A DNA stretch of 64,000 nucleotides from QKTW01 sp052161885 (lineage in GTDB: Bacteria > Bacteroidota > Bacteroidia > Chitinophagales > Chitinophagaceae): assembly GCA_052161885.1 (NCBI GenBank), contig CP197396.1, positions 868,001 through 932,000 on the forward strand. The letters are read 5' to 3'. Of this stretch, positions 44,964 through 53,691 are shown piece by piece. Both the position numbers and the translations under genes were made by a program. The notes below the pieces were generated by a model. The model was not told the origin of the DNA. It made no database searches and saw nothing but the letters and a program-made list of their open reading frames with translations. Within the stretch, counting starts at the first letter, position 1. Each line of letters opens with the position of its first letter.

Positions 44964-44988
44964 GTGGTTCGACTGCGCTCATCATGAC
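44964..44988. repeat. REP-like element of the GTCGAA...GAGC family
   Basis: GTGGTTCGACTGCGCTCATCATGAC is on the plus strand; its complement reads GTCATGATGAGCGCAGTC, a variant of the extragenic palindrome at 26726-26757. It lies between convergent genes. Confidence 0.5.
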
Positions 44989-45013
44989 AAAAATAAAACA
45001 GCACTGAGTGGTG

Positions 45014-45646
45014 CTACAAATGCCCCTTCAGCGCTTTGCTGATCACTTCTGCCTTGCTGTTTACATGCAGTTTGCGGTAAATGTTTTTTATGTGAAACCG
45101 TACGGTGTCTACAGACACAGAGAGCTTATCTGCAATAAGTTTATAGCTCAATCCTTCTGTCAGTCCCTGTATGATCTGTTTTTCTTTTGTAGTAAGCAGT
45201 TCCGGCTCTTTCTTACGTACCGGTGCAAAGTGCTCAATCACTTTCCGGGCAATGGATGGTGACATATAGCTTCCTCCTTCTCTTATTTCAAGCACAGCTT
45301 TTTTCAGTTCCGGTAAAGGAGTGTCCTTTAATGCATAACCAGTGGCGCCGGCGCAGATAGATTTGAATATTTTGTCGCTGTTGTTAAAGACAGTAAGCAT
45401 GATGATATCAACCTGGGCATATTTATCTTTTATTTTTTTTATGCCTTCAATGCCGTTCATGCCCGGCAGACCTATATCGCAGAGGATCACATCCGGCAGG
45501 TCTTTTTCCTGCAGACTTTTAAAAAAGTCTTCCATGCTTTCTACAGCAGTAACAGTTTTAAACTCCTCCTGCTGCCTGAAATAGTCATACAGACTATTAC
45601 GGATATCTGTTACATCTTCAATAACTGCCAGCGAAATCTGCTCCAT
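45014..45646 (-). CDS. LuxR/NarL-family response regulator
   Basis: A 210-residue two-domain regulator. The receiver domain carries acidic residues near the start, the phospho-acceptor D57 in LPDVILCDIGLPG, Thr in MLTVFN and a Lys in GYALKDTPL. The C-terminal LuxR-type HTH is at about residues 150-205 (TKEKQIIQGLTEGLSYKLI and SVDTVRFHIKNIYRKLHV). The propeller histidine kinase lies directly upstream (59 bases away), so they form a probable two-component pair. Confidence 0.93.
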   Translation of the reverse strand: MEQISLAVIEDVTDIRNSLYDYFRQQEEFKTVTAVESMEDFFKSLQEKDLPDVILCDIGLPGMNGIEGIKKIKDKYAQVDIIMLTVFNNSDKIFKSICAGATGYALKDTPLPELKKAVLEIREGGSYMSPSIARKVIEHFAPVRKKEPELLTTKEKQIIQGLTEGLSYKLIADKLSVSVDTVRFHIKNIYRKLHVNSKAEVISKALKGHL

Positions 45647-45705
45647 CAGGTTTATATAATATCTATCTGCAAGTTAAAATTTTGCAGCCACAATCTATAA
45701 TGTAT

Positions 45706-48700
45706 TTAACGTTCGATCGTTACCGTAAACGTGCCGTCTGCGACAAGATGAGTGCAGGTAGCACCGATACGGGAGGCTCTCATTGCCATATTTTTCAACC
45801 CTTTACCTACAATAGACGCTTTCAGTTGCGGAGAAACACCATTATTAGTGACCTTAAGCATAAAATGCGGTTCACGATGCAGGTAACTGATCACCACATT
45901 TGTGGCATTGCTGTGTTTTACAATGTTGTGGATGATCTCTTTGAATATAAGGTAAAGCTGCTGCCGTGTCTCGGATGAAATGTGCTGTTTCTGGTTTACA
46001 GAACTGATATCGAAGCTGAGATCTATATTCAGCGGAGCCAGTACCTCTTCTGCATGCTCGCGCATGCGGTCTACGAGGTAGCCAGCCACATCGTTTCGTG
46101 CATCTATCGCCCAGAGCACATCACTCATAGACGATACCGCATGACGGCTGAGTGTGCCGATTTTTTCCAGTTTTATGTTTTTATCAGCATTTGTAGTTTT
46201 ATCAGACTGGAGATTGTCGGCAAACATTGTGATACGCGTGAGCAGGCTGCCTACTTCGTCATGCAGGTCGCTGGCGATCTGTACGCGCAATTGCTGCATT
46301 TTCTGAAGTGTGCGTATACGGACACGGAAAAACAAGTATACAAGCCCGCCGAAAAACAGGAACAGCAAGAGAAAAAACCACCATGTTTTATAGAAAACCT
46401 GGTGCACAATCAGCTGATATTTCAAAATATTTGCAGCGGCCACTCCTTTGGAATTGAGGGCTTTGATCTCGAGTGTATATTTTCCCGGAGGTATTGTTTC
46501 CAGCCGCAGGCTGTGCTGCTGCTCCAGCGATACCCATGTATCAAAGAGGCCTGCTATCCGGTAGAGATAAATGTTGTTATCCGGATCATGATAGTCTGTG
46601 AGTGCCAGGTTAATGACGAGAGAATGATCTCCCGGTGCCAGTACAATGGTTTGTGAGCTGTCCAGTAATTTGATGATTTCTTCTTTATCGCTCCATTTTG
46701 ATACTGATGTGGGAAACAAATAGAAAGGACGTGTGCAACTATTTACGTTTTCCGGGAGAAAGGTATTTATTCCATTCAGTGTTCCGAAGTACATCCTTCC
46801 GGTGTGGTCCTTAAAAAAGGCACTGGCATTAAATTCGCTGTTGGTAAGGCCATCGATGGTGTAATAATTGGTAAAGGTGCCGGTTGTTACGTCATAGTTG
46901 CTCAAACCGTTGCCGGTGCTTATCCATATCCTGTTGTTATTCTGCCAGAGGATGCCATATACGATATTGCTGCTTAGTCCGTTCAGGGTGGTGATAGTGG
47001 ATACTGCCGTCCGGGTGTTGTTTAATATGTCTATGCCCGATTCTGCGGTACCTACCCAAAGGTTACCGGTACTGTCTTCCTGTGCAAAGGTGATATTGTT
47101 GCTGCTCAATGCAGGTACGGATTTCCGGTTATAATGTTTCAGTATGCCTTTTTCGCGATCTATCAGGAACAGGCCATTGTTAGTAGCAGCCCAGAATGTT
47201 CTTTTGTCGGCTCGCATCTGCAGATGTCTTATGATTCCCTCCCCTGTATTGAATGCGGGCTCAGCTTTTCGCGACAGCAGGTGTTTGGCGGTATCGTAGG
47301 TAACAAGCCCTTTGTTGGTCCCGATCCACAACAGGCCAGTGGCATCTTTGGCAATGCAGAATGCGTTGCTCAGTCCGTCATTGCCCAGGCCGGAGCTGGC
47401 ATAGAAAGCTGTTTCAAGCTTTTGTGTTTTTTTATTGAAACGTATAAACCTGCTGCTTTCCTGTACTATGTAAATATATTCGTCGCCATCATCCAGCAGG
47501 GCAAAAGGTATGGCGGCAGATACGATCGGTTCTCCCCGCCCTGTAATTTCCTGGTACCGCTGTAACGCACCGGTTGCCGGGCTGTATTTGTAAAGCCCGC
47601 GGTAAGAGCCTATATAAATATTTCCATCCGCATCTTCTGTCATGCCTCTTATACTTACCGATGTATCTGCATTATACAGAAGCCTGGAGAAAAGACTTTC
47701 ATCTATTGAAATCCGGATGATGCCTTTACTGGTGCCTACCCATATAATACCATCATAATCGGAGAAGAGACAATTGATAAAACTTTCTTTAAGCCTTTCG
47801 GGGCTCAAATCTCCATATACCTTCAGTGTAGAGTCTTTGAGGTTATAGATTTCGAGGTAAGCGTGGCCAACTATGGCATGCAGCAGGTATAACCTGTCTT
47901 TTTTCAGGTAGGTGAACAGTTTTCCGGAATGATAAGCGGCCAGTGCAGCGGGCATTTCCCTTTTGCTGCCGTCTTTATTGATTACATACAGATCACCTTT
48001 ATACGAGTTGTAAAAGAAGATTTCGTCTTTATATGGAAGTAAATTTGTTGTCGGTAGTAATGGCTGCGGTACATGGATAGTGTCCGGCGTGTATTTGTCG
48101 GGCCGCAGCCTGTAAAACTGTTTTTCCTGTTTAAGACAGAAGAGCAGCGAACCATCTCCGCCATCTGCAAGTCCGCGGGCAAAGTTATTTTCATCAGGCG
48201 TGGTTACCGTACTGTATATCTTGTGTAGCTGCTGACTTGCTTTCTGTGCTATTATGCCATTTTCATATGCCACGGAAAGCGTGCCCCCGGCGGCAATTGT
48301 AAGACCGGTCACGTTTGTGGCCCAGGTACTGTCGGGGCCTTCAAAGTGTATTTCATGGCTACGTTCGTCAATGCGGAAAAGCCCGCGCTGTGTGCCGGCC
48401 CATACGCATTTGCGCAGAGAATCATACTGCAGGTGGTTTATTGCAACTTTATCAAGATCACCTGCCATTTTTACAAAACTGTAGCCATCATAGCTGTTCA
48501 GGCCAGTGTTGGTCCCGATCCACATAAAACCACGCTGATCTTTGCAAATGGCAGTTACATTATCGTTGGCAACACGATTATTGTTCTTGACCCTGACCTC
48601 CCTTGCATTCAGGGTAACAGACAACAGGCAACCCAGTATCAGGGCAACACACCTCCGCACATTGCGGCATGCAAGGATATTAGTATAATATGCTTTGTTG

Positions 48701-48708
48701 AGGGACAT
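45706..48708 (-). CDS. Two-component propeller sensor histidine kinase (HisKA_3 type)
   Basis: A roughly 1,000-residue membrane sensor. The start is probably ATG 48708, since a signal-anchor (RRCVALILGCLLSVTLNA) follows. The periplasmic part is a Reg_prop beta-propeller (repeated units such as GFMWIGTNTGLNSYDGY, GIIWVGTSKGI, NLWVGTAESGI) and a Y_Y_Y domain (YRIAGLFDTW). A membrane segment spans about 774-796, followed by HisKA_3 with H816 in SDLHDEVGSLLTRI and an HATPase domain. The expected DNG of the ATP lid is NNG (N955 replaces Asp), which is unusual. It pairs with the LuxR-type regulator 59 bases downstream. Confidence 0.92.
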   Translation of the reverse strand: MSLNKAYYTNILACRNVRRCVALILGCLLSVTLNAREVRVKNNNRVANDNVTAICKDQRGFMWIGTNTGLNSYDGYSFVKMAGDLDKVAINHLQYDSLRKCVWAGTQRGLFRIDERSHEIHFEGPDSTWATNVTGLTIAAGGTLSVAYENGIIAQKASQQLHKIYSTVTTPDENNFARGLADGGDGSLLFCLKQEKQFYRLRPDKYTPDTIHVPQPLLPTTNLLPYKDEIFFYNSYKGDLYVINKDGSKREMPAALAAYHSGKLFTYLKKDRLYLLHAIVGHAYLEIYNLKDSTLKVYGDLSPERLKESFINCLFSDYDGIIWVGTSKGIIRISIDESLFSRLLYNADTSVSIRGMTEDADGNIYIGSYRGLYKYSPATGALQRYQEITGRGEPIVSAAIPFALLDDGDEYIYIVQESSRFIRFNKKTQKLETAFYASSGLGNDGLSNAFCIAKDATGLLWIGTNKGLVTYDTAKHLLSRKAEPAFNTGEGIIRHLQMRADKRTFWAATNNGLFLIDREKGILKHYNRKSVPALSSNNITFAQEDSTGNLWVGTAESGIDILNNTRTAVSTITTLNGLSSNIVYGILWQNNNRIWISTGNGLSNYDVTTGTFTNYYTIDGLTNSEFNASAFFKDHTGRMYFGTLNGINTFLPENVNSCTRPFYLFPTSVSKWSDKEEIIKLLDSSQTIVLAPGDHSLVINLALTDYHDPDNNIYLYRIAGLFDTWVSLEQQHSLRLETIPPGKYTLEIKALNSKGVAAANILKYQLIVHQVFYKTWWFFLLLFLFFGGLVYLFFRVRIRTLQKMQQLRVQIASDLHDEVGSLLTRITMFADNLQSDKTTNADKNIKLEKIGTLSRHAVSSMSDVLWAIDARNDVAGYLVDRMREHAEEVLAPLNIDLSFDISSVNQKQHISSETRQQLYLIFKEIIHNIVKHSNATNVVISYLHREPHFMLKVTNNGVSPQLKASIVGKGLKNMAMRASRIGATCTHLVADGTFTVTIER

Positions 48709-48845
48709 TATATGCTGAAGCGGGCGGGATATTCCCATATGTTGCTTCCGTTTTAAAAATATTCGGCGGGTAATATATTAAAAATATTCGGAAAGTCCTA
48801 AAACTCAGAGTTATGTAGCGTTAACCTGCAAGTTAGCTTTTCCGC

Positions 48846-48882
48846 AAAAAAGAAAGCTGCCTGCGGAAGACAGACAGCTTTT
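48846..48882 (-). terminator. Terminator after the DUF3078 gene
   Basis: An imperfect 11-bp stem (AAAGCTGTCTG / CAGGCAGCTTT on the minus strand) is followed by a T-rich tract (TTTCTTTTTT), about 20 bases after the stop. Confidence 0.72.
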
Positions 48883-48899
48883 TAAATAACAGGAACTGA

Positions 48900-49916
48900 T
48901 TAAAATTTATACTCAAATCCAAGTGTGAACAATTGACGCAGTTGCAGCCAGCCTGTATCGGCAGGTTCATTTTTGTCTTGCGTTACGCCATTGGCATCCA
49001 CGTACGTTTTGTTGTAAGGAAAATCGTTATCATAGATCATCGTAAGTCCGATCACTGTGCTGAAATATTTAGACATTTTCCAGGAAAACAGGTTGTCCCA
49101 CAGCACATCTATATTGCCCGGGTTGTCGTGGATCATATTGCCCTTATCATCTGTTTTATTTTTAGCCAGGTAGTTGGAGTACAGATCGAGACGTGTTTTA
49201 AATGTCATGTTCTTATTCAGGTTTACCATATAACGGCCGGAGAAATAGGCACCCAGCTCAAACCTGGAAGTTTTCCCCTGTTCAATGCCAAATGCCCCAC
49301 CCGTCACATTTGTGTATGCTGTACTGGCTACGGTAACCCTTGCGGCAAGCGGCGAGAGGAACAGGCTGAGGTCGCTGCCCCGCCTGTATTCGGCACCTAC
49401 GGCAAGTGTAAAGTATCCCGGAGCCATGAAGTTTGAAGTAGGCTTATGTTCCCAGTTGTCAACGGTGTAATCGTAGCCTTTGGTAAACTGCGACTTGAAG
49501 TTGAACAAAGTGGTGAAATAGAATGGTTTATCCTTCTTTATTTTAACTCCGTATTTAGACGTAAAATCTATGCGGTCATCCATTTTGCGCGGCACAAAAT
49601 GGTTAGAATACGCGTAAAAGAGACTGTAGGCAAGATCCAGGTTATTGGTCCATATCTGGTTGTGATACAGCCGGGTAAGATATCCGCTGAAAATGCCGTT
49701 GGTAGTAAGAGAGGCCACTTCGCCGCCTGCGTTCCAGTTGTGCAGCAGACCTTCGTTGATGCCTACCTGCAACACGCCGCCGTGTACCCATGCTACAGTG
49801 TCTTTATTTTCCGTTTCCAGCAATTTTTTGACTTTATCAACATTGTCGCCCACCTGGGCACGGCTGCACGTAAAAGCTACCAGGCCGGCAGCAATAAGCA
49901 GTAGTTTTTTGGTCAT
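48900..49916 (-). CDS. DUF3078 family outer-membrane protein
   Basis: A 338-residue protein with signal peptide MTKKLLLIAAGLVAFTCSRAQ and beta-barrel character, ending TLGFEYKF with a C-terminal phenylalanine. It matches the DUF3078 pattern: EGLLHNWNAGGEVASLTTNG near the start of the mature protein, and LFNFKSQFTKGYDY and LFSWKMSKYFSTVIGLTM later. The family is Bacteroidota-specific and of unknown function, and has been predicted to be an outer-membrane protein. Confidence 0.85.
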   Translation of the reverse strand: MTKKLLLIAAGLVAFTCSRAQVGDNVDKVKKLLETENKDTVAWVHGGVLQVGINEGLLHNWNAGGEVASLTTNGIFSGYLTRLYHNQIWTNNLDLAYSLFYAYSNHFVPRKMDDRIDFTSKYGVKIKKDKPFYFTTLFNFKSQFTKGYDYTVDNWEHKPTSNFMAPGYFTLAVGAEYRRGSDLSLFLSPLAARVTVASTAYTNVTGGAFGIEQGKTSRFELGAYFSGRYMVNLNKNMTFKTRLDLYSNYLAKNKTDDKGNMIHDNPGNIDVLWDNLFSWKMSKYFSTVIGLTMIYDNDFPYNKTYVDANGVTQDKNEPADTGWLQLRQLFTLGFEYKF

Positions 49917-50141
49917 AAAGTGAATGATTATAGTGTGTAAATATAGTGTGAGACCTTAATACAGAATGCATTATGTTTTTACCTATAGAACCGGTAATAA
50001 ATACATTATGCAACTTTGTCAGTATTATAGTTGTTTTTAAAATGGTTATACATAAAAATCGCAGTTGACCTAATAAAAACATCTGCCAGTAACATAACTA
50101 TTTACAATGAAATTGTACCCCTATAAGCCAGTCATTCTACT

Positions 50142-50149
50142 TACCTTTG
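50142..50149 (+). promoter_or_regulatory. Bacteroidota -7 element upstream of miaB
   Basis: TACCTTTG is an exact TAnnTTTG match, 22 bases before the miaB ATG. TTG at 50113-50115 is 26 bases upstream, wider than ideal. Confidence 0.6.
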
Positions 50150-50170
50150 CAAAAACAGTAAACGGAAATT

Positions 50171-51595
50171 ATGGCAGAAGTGCTGCACAAGGAAATAAAT
50201 GAGGCATTGCAGGGAACTGCATATGCTCCTTTTCAGGATGACCCCAACCAATACAGCAAGAAGTTTTATATAGAAAGTTACGGCTGCCAGATGAACTTCA
50301 GCGATAGTGAAATAGTAGCTTCTATCCTGCAGGAAGAAGGTTACGGTGCAACGCGCAATTATGAAGAAGCAAGCCTGATACTGATCAATACCTGTTCTAT
50401 ACGTGAAAAAGCCGAACAAACCGTGCGTAACAGACTGCAGGCCTTCCGTAAAATAAAAGAACAGAACCCGGGTATGCTGGTTGGTGTGCTGGGTTGTATG
50501 GCTGAGCGTCTCAAGGCAAAATTCCTCGAAGAAGAAAAGCTGGTAGATATGGTTGTAGGTCCCGATGCCTACCGTACACTGCCAGGCCTTATAGAAGAAG
50601 CAGAAACCGGCCAGAAAAGCGTAAATGTATTATTAAGCCGTGATGAAACCTATGCAGACATTGCTCCCGTTCGTCTCGACAGCAATGGTGTTACTGCCTT
50701 TGTAAGCATTATGCGCGGCTGCAACAATATGTGCTCTTTTTGTGTGGTGCCTTTTACCCGTGGTCGTGAACGCAGCCGTGATGCGCAGAGCATTGTAGCT
50801 GAGTGCCGCGATCTGTTTGACCGTGGCTTCCGTGAGGTGACATTGCTGGGCCAGAATGTAGACAGCTATTACTACAACGCAGCAGAAAATACAGGAACGG
50901 AAAATGCTGTGACCTTCGGAAAGCTGCTGGAAATGGTGGCATTGATCTCTCCCCTGCTCCGCGTGCGTTTCAGTACTTCGCACCCCAAAGACATTACAGA
51001 TGACGTACTGCACACCATGGCGCAATATGAAAACATCTGCAAATACATACACCTGCCGGTACAGAGCGGAAATACACGCATCCTGCAACTGATGAACCGC
51101 ACATATACCCGTGAATGGTACCTGAGCAAAGTGCAGCGCATCCGCGAGATCATGCCCGATTGCGGCCTGAGCAGCGATGTGATCAGCGGCTTTTGTACGG
51201 AGACGGAAGAAGAACACCAGGATACGCTGAGTATGATGGAGCTGAGCCGTTACGATATGTCATACATGTTCTCCTATAGCGAGCGCCCCGGTACACTGGC
51301 AGCACGCCGTTATACAGATGATGTGCCGGAAGATGTAAAAAAACGCAGGCTGGAAGAGATCATTAACCTGCAGAACAAGCTGTCAAAAGAAAGCTATCAG
51401 AACGATGTAGGAAAGACATTTAAAGTGCTGATTGAGGGCGATAGTAAACGCAGCGACAAAGACTGGTGCGGGCGCAACAGCCAGAATAAGATGGTGGTTT
51501 TCCCGAAAGGCGATTACCAGCTAAAAAAAGGTGATTACGTAGAAGTAAAAGTCAATACGGCCACACAGGCTACCCTGATCGGTGAAATTGTATAA
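50171..51595 (+). CDS. miaB: tRNA-2-methylthio-N6-isopentenyladenosine synthase
   Basis: Radical-SAM methylthiotransferase that adds a methylthio group to i6A37 in tRNA. The 474-residue length and order fit. The N-terminal UPF0004 domain carries three Cys (YGCQMNFSDSE, NTCSIREKAE and VLGCMAERLK). The radical SAM motif is CNNMCSFC, and the TRAM domain is at the end (VGKTFKVLIEGDSKRSDKDW). It heads a plus-strand run that continues through MntA/HepT and the sigma-54 activator with gaps of 5, -11 and 4 bases. Confidence 0.96.
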   Translation: MAEVLHKEINEALQGTAYAPFQDDPNQYSKKFYIESYGCQMNFSDSEIVASILQEEGYGATRNYEEASLILINTCSIREKAEQTVRNRLQAFRKIKEQNPGMLVGVLGCMAERLKAKFLEEEKLVDMVVGPDAYRTLPGLIEEAETGQKSVNVLLSRDETYADIAPVRLDSNGVTAFVSIMRGCNNMCSFCVVPFTRGRERSRDAQSIVAECRDLFDRGFREVTLLGQNVDSYYYNAAENTGTENAVTFGKLLEMVALISPLLRVRFSTSHPKDITDDVLHTMAQYENICKYIHLPVQSGNTRILQLMNRTYTREWYLSKVQRIREIMPDCGLSSDVISGFCTETEEEHQDTLSMMELSRYDMSYMFSYSERPGTLAARRYTDDVPEDVKKRRLEEIINLQNKLSKESYQNDVGKTFKVLIEGDSKRSDKDWCGRNSQNKMVVFPKGDYQLKKGDYVEVKVNTATQATLIGEIV

Positions 51596-51600
51596 AGAGT

Positions 51601-51915
51601 ATGATTCCTGAACTGAGCAAAAATATCGATGCTATCATTGCGGTATGTAAAAAGATGCAGGTTACGTCTTTATACCTTTTTGGCTCGGCAGTACATGAGC
51701 AGGATTTTACAGCAGAAAGTGACCTTGATTTTTTACTGAAATATAAAAAAGACAGTGAGGGGTTACCGGTAGCGCCTTTTGATTATTTTAACCTGCTATT
51801 TGCACTCGAAGAAATTACAGGGCGAAAAATAGATCTGCTGATAGAAGACAATATAAAAAATGCCTTTTTCAAGGAATGCATAGACAAAGAAAAGGTCAGG
51901 ATTTATGAAGCATGA
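51601..51915 (+). CDS. mntA: MNT-type nucleotidyltransferase antitoxin (MntA-like)
   Basis: A 104-residue minimal nucleotidyltransferase. The catalytic region is LYLFGSAVHEQDF, with G28-S29, then D41-L-D43 in SDLDFLLKY, and a third acidic residue near D78 (RKIDLLIED). In known HepT/MntA (type VII) systems, such enzymes AMPylate a Tyr in HepT and neutralise it. Two details differ from many MntA proteins: the Gly-Ser to Asp-x-Asp gap is 11 rather than 10 residues, and the common Arg after GSxA is absent. It is five bases behind miaB and overlaps hepT by 11 bases. Confidence 0.85.
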   Translation: MIPELSKNIDAIIAVCKKMQVTSLYLFGSAVHEQDFTAESDLDFLLKYKKDSEGLPVAPFDYFNLLFALEEITGRKIDLLIEDNIKNAFFKECIDKEKVRIYEA

Positions 51916-52240
51916 GGTGCAGAAATATTTTATTGATATTAAACAATCAATTGAGATAATAGAACAGTACGTTGATAACATTGGCTCTTTCACTGTATTT
52001 GCCAATGACCTTAAAACAATTGATGCTGTAGAACGAAGACTTGGAATAATTGGAGAGGCATTATGGAAAGCTCAGAAGTTAGATGCGTCTGTTGAAGTCT
52101 CGGATATTAAAAAGATAATCGGATTAAGACACATCCTCGTTCATGATTATGACCTCATCGACGCTGCTATTATCTGGACGATTTTACAGCAGAATCTTCC
52201 TGTTTTAAAAGAAGAAATTTCAATATTATTATCACTATAG
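51905..52240 (+). CDS. hepT: HepT-like ribonuclease toxin (HEPN family)
   Basis: A 111-residue all-helical HEPN protein. The RX4HXY motif is intact as RHILVHDY (R75, H80, Y82) and is followed by the conserved DLIDAAIIWTIL helix. HepT proteins of this family cleave RNA and form a toxin-antitoxin pair with an MNT enzyme that modifies the Tyr. Its ATG lies inside the end of the mntA gene (11-base overlap), so translational coupling is likely. It is visibly more AT-rich than miaB or the sigma-54 gene next to it, which suggests horizontal insertion into this run. Confidence 0.9.
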   Translation: MKHEVQKYFIDIKQSIEIIEQYVDNIGSFTVFANDLKTIDAVERRLGIIGEALWKAQKLDASVEVSDIKKIIGLRHILVHDYDLIDAAIIWTILQQNLPVLKEEISILLSL

Positions 52241-52244
52241 GCTA

Positions 52245-53510
52245 ATGGACATTCAAAGTATCAAGAACAGATTTGGAATAATCGGTAACTCTCCCGGTCT
52301 TAACCATGCGCTGAATACAGCGGTGCAGGTGGCCAATACAGATCTTACCGTATTGATTGTAGGTGAAAGTGGTGTAGGTAAAGAAGTATTCTCACAAATC
52401 ATACATGCGCTCTCCGGGCGTAAACACAACCCGTTTATAGCCGTAAACTGTGGTGCCATACCGGAAGGAACGATAGACAGCGAACTCTTTGGTCATGAAA
52501 AAGGTGCCTTTACCGGTGCTGTTGACAGCCGTAAGGGTTATTTTGAAACAGTGAACGGTGGTACTATTTTCCTGGATGAGATCGGGGAAATGCCGCTGGG
52601 CACGCAGGCCCGCCTGCTGCGCGTACTGGAGAGCGGAGAATTTATACGTGTAGGTTCCTCCAAAGTGCAGAAGACCGATGTACGCGTGATTGCAGCAACC
52701 AATAAGGACCTGCTGGAGTTTACGCAGCAGGGGAAATTCCGCCAGGACCTGTATTACAGGCTTAGCACGGTTCCCATCCGGGTGCCTTCGCTCCGCGACC
52801 GCAAAGAGGATATCACCCTGCTCTTCCGCAAATTTGCCTCTGATTTTTCAGAACGTTATAAAACACAATCTGTGCAGCTCGACAGCAATGCACAGCAGAT
52901 ACTCAGTAATTACCCATTCCCGGGCAATATCCGTGAGCTGAAAAATATTGCAGAGCAGGTGTCTGTACTTTCTTATGATAAACAGGTAACAGCAGATGCT
53001 TTGCAGAAATTCCTGCCACAGCGCGACAATAATAATCGCTCCGTATCATTGCTGCCGGCTGTGACACCGGCTGCAGCCATGCACCAGGGGCCGGATCTGA
53101 ATACCACGGAAAGAGACATTCTTTACAAACTTTTCTTTGATCTGAAGAAAGATATGAACGACCTCAAACAGATGATGTTTGAAATGGCACACCACCAGGG
53201 AGGCTTTCCTGCGGCGCCGGCATCAGCGGCAGAGGCGATCATACCTTCTTATAATATTCAGCAGGATGTGCCGTCTGCACCTGTATACAGCACCGGAAAC
53301 AGTGCACCGATATACATACAGACAGCAGCCGATCGTGTAGACCATCATGAAGAAGTGGAAGAATCGCTGGCGTTGGCAGACAGGGAGAAGGAGTTTATTA
53401 TAAAATCGCTCCAGAAACACAAAGGCCGCCGCAGGGATGCTGCAAACGAGCTGGGTATTTCGGAAAGAACACTGTACCGGAAGATCAAGGAATACGATAT
53501 TCACGAATAA
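52245..53510 (+). CDS. Sigma-54-dependent transcriptional activator without an N-terminal sensor
   Basis: A 421-residue bacterial enhancer-binding protein of AAA+ type. Walker A is GESGVGKE (residues 40-47), the GAFTGA loop that contacts sigma-54 is at 87-92, and Walker B is GGTIFLDEIGEM. A C-terminal Fis-type helix-turn-helix is at about 380-421 (RRRDAANELGISERTLYRKI). The AAA+ domain begins about ten residues after the start, so the usual receiver or PAS domain is missing. It begins four bases after hepT. The following gene cluster (lptE, secG, mltG) suggests an envelope-related regulon, though that is only guilt by association. Confidence 0.93.
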   Translation: MDIQSIKNRFGIIGNSPGLNHALNTAVQVANTDLTVLIVGESGVGKEVFSQIIHALSGRKHNPFIAVNCGAIPEGTIDSELFGHEKGAFTGAVDSRKGYFETVNGGTIFLDEIGEMPLGTQARLLRVLESGEFIRVGSSKVQKTDVRVIAATNKDLLEFTQQGKFRQDLYYRLSTVPIRVPSLRDRKEDITLLFRKFASDFSERYKTQSVQLDSNAQQILSNYPFPGNIRELKNIAEQVSVLSYDKQVTADALQKFLPQRDNNNRSVSLLPAVTPAAAMHQGPDLNTTERDILYKLFFDLKKDMNDLKQMMFEMAHHQGGFPAAPASAAEAIIPSYNIQQDVPSAPVYSTGNSAPIYIQTAADRVDHHEEVEESLALADREKEFIIKSLQKHKGRRRDAANELGISERTLYRKIKEYDIHE

Positions 53511-53520
53511 GTAGCGCAGT

Positions 53521-53665
53521 AGGCGATGTGAAAATGTGGTTGATGTGTTAATGTGTTGAAGGGCTAACAGGTTAAAAAGCAAATGAGATAAATCTTCATA
53601 GTTTTTGCTCAAAACAGCTTGATAATTGATACTCGCTACCTGATACTTCCCGCTACTAACTAACA
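53521..53665. other. Intergenic stretch with degenerate tandem words
   Basis: Between the sigma-54 gene and lptE lie imperfect repeats (GATGTGAAAATGTGGTTGAT, then TTGATACTCGCTACCTGATAC) of the style common in Bacteroidota intergenic DNA. No open frame of interest was seen. It separates lptE and later genes from the miaB run. Confidence 0.5.
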
Positions 53666-53674
53666 GGAAATTTT

Positions 53675-53682
53675 TATTTTTG
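53675..53682 (+). promoter_or_regulatory. Bacteroidota -7 element close to lptE
   Basis: TATTTTTG matches the consensus exactly but is only nine bases before ATG 53692. Transcription from it would give an almost leaderless message. Confidence 0.45.
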
Positions 53683-53691
53683 CAGGCTCAT

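Noticed and set aside
52245..53510. Sigma-54 gene as a conventional two-component response regulator
   Set aside because: No receiver domain precedes the AAA+ module, so it is not a typical NtrC-type regulator.
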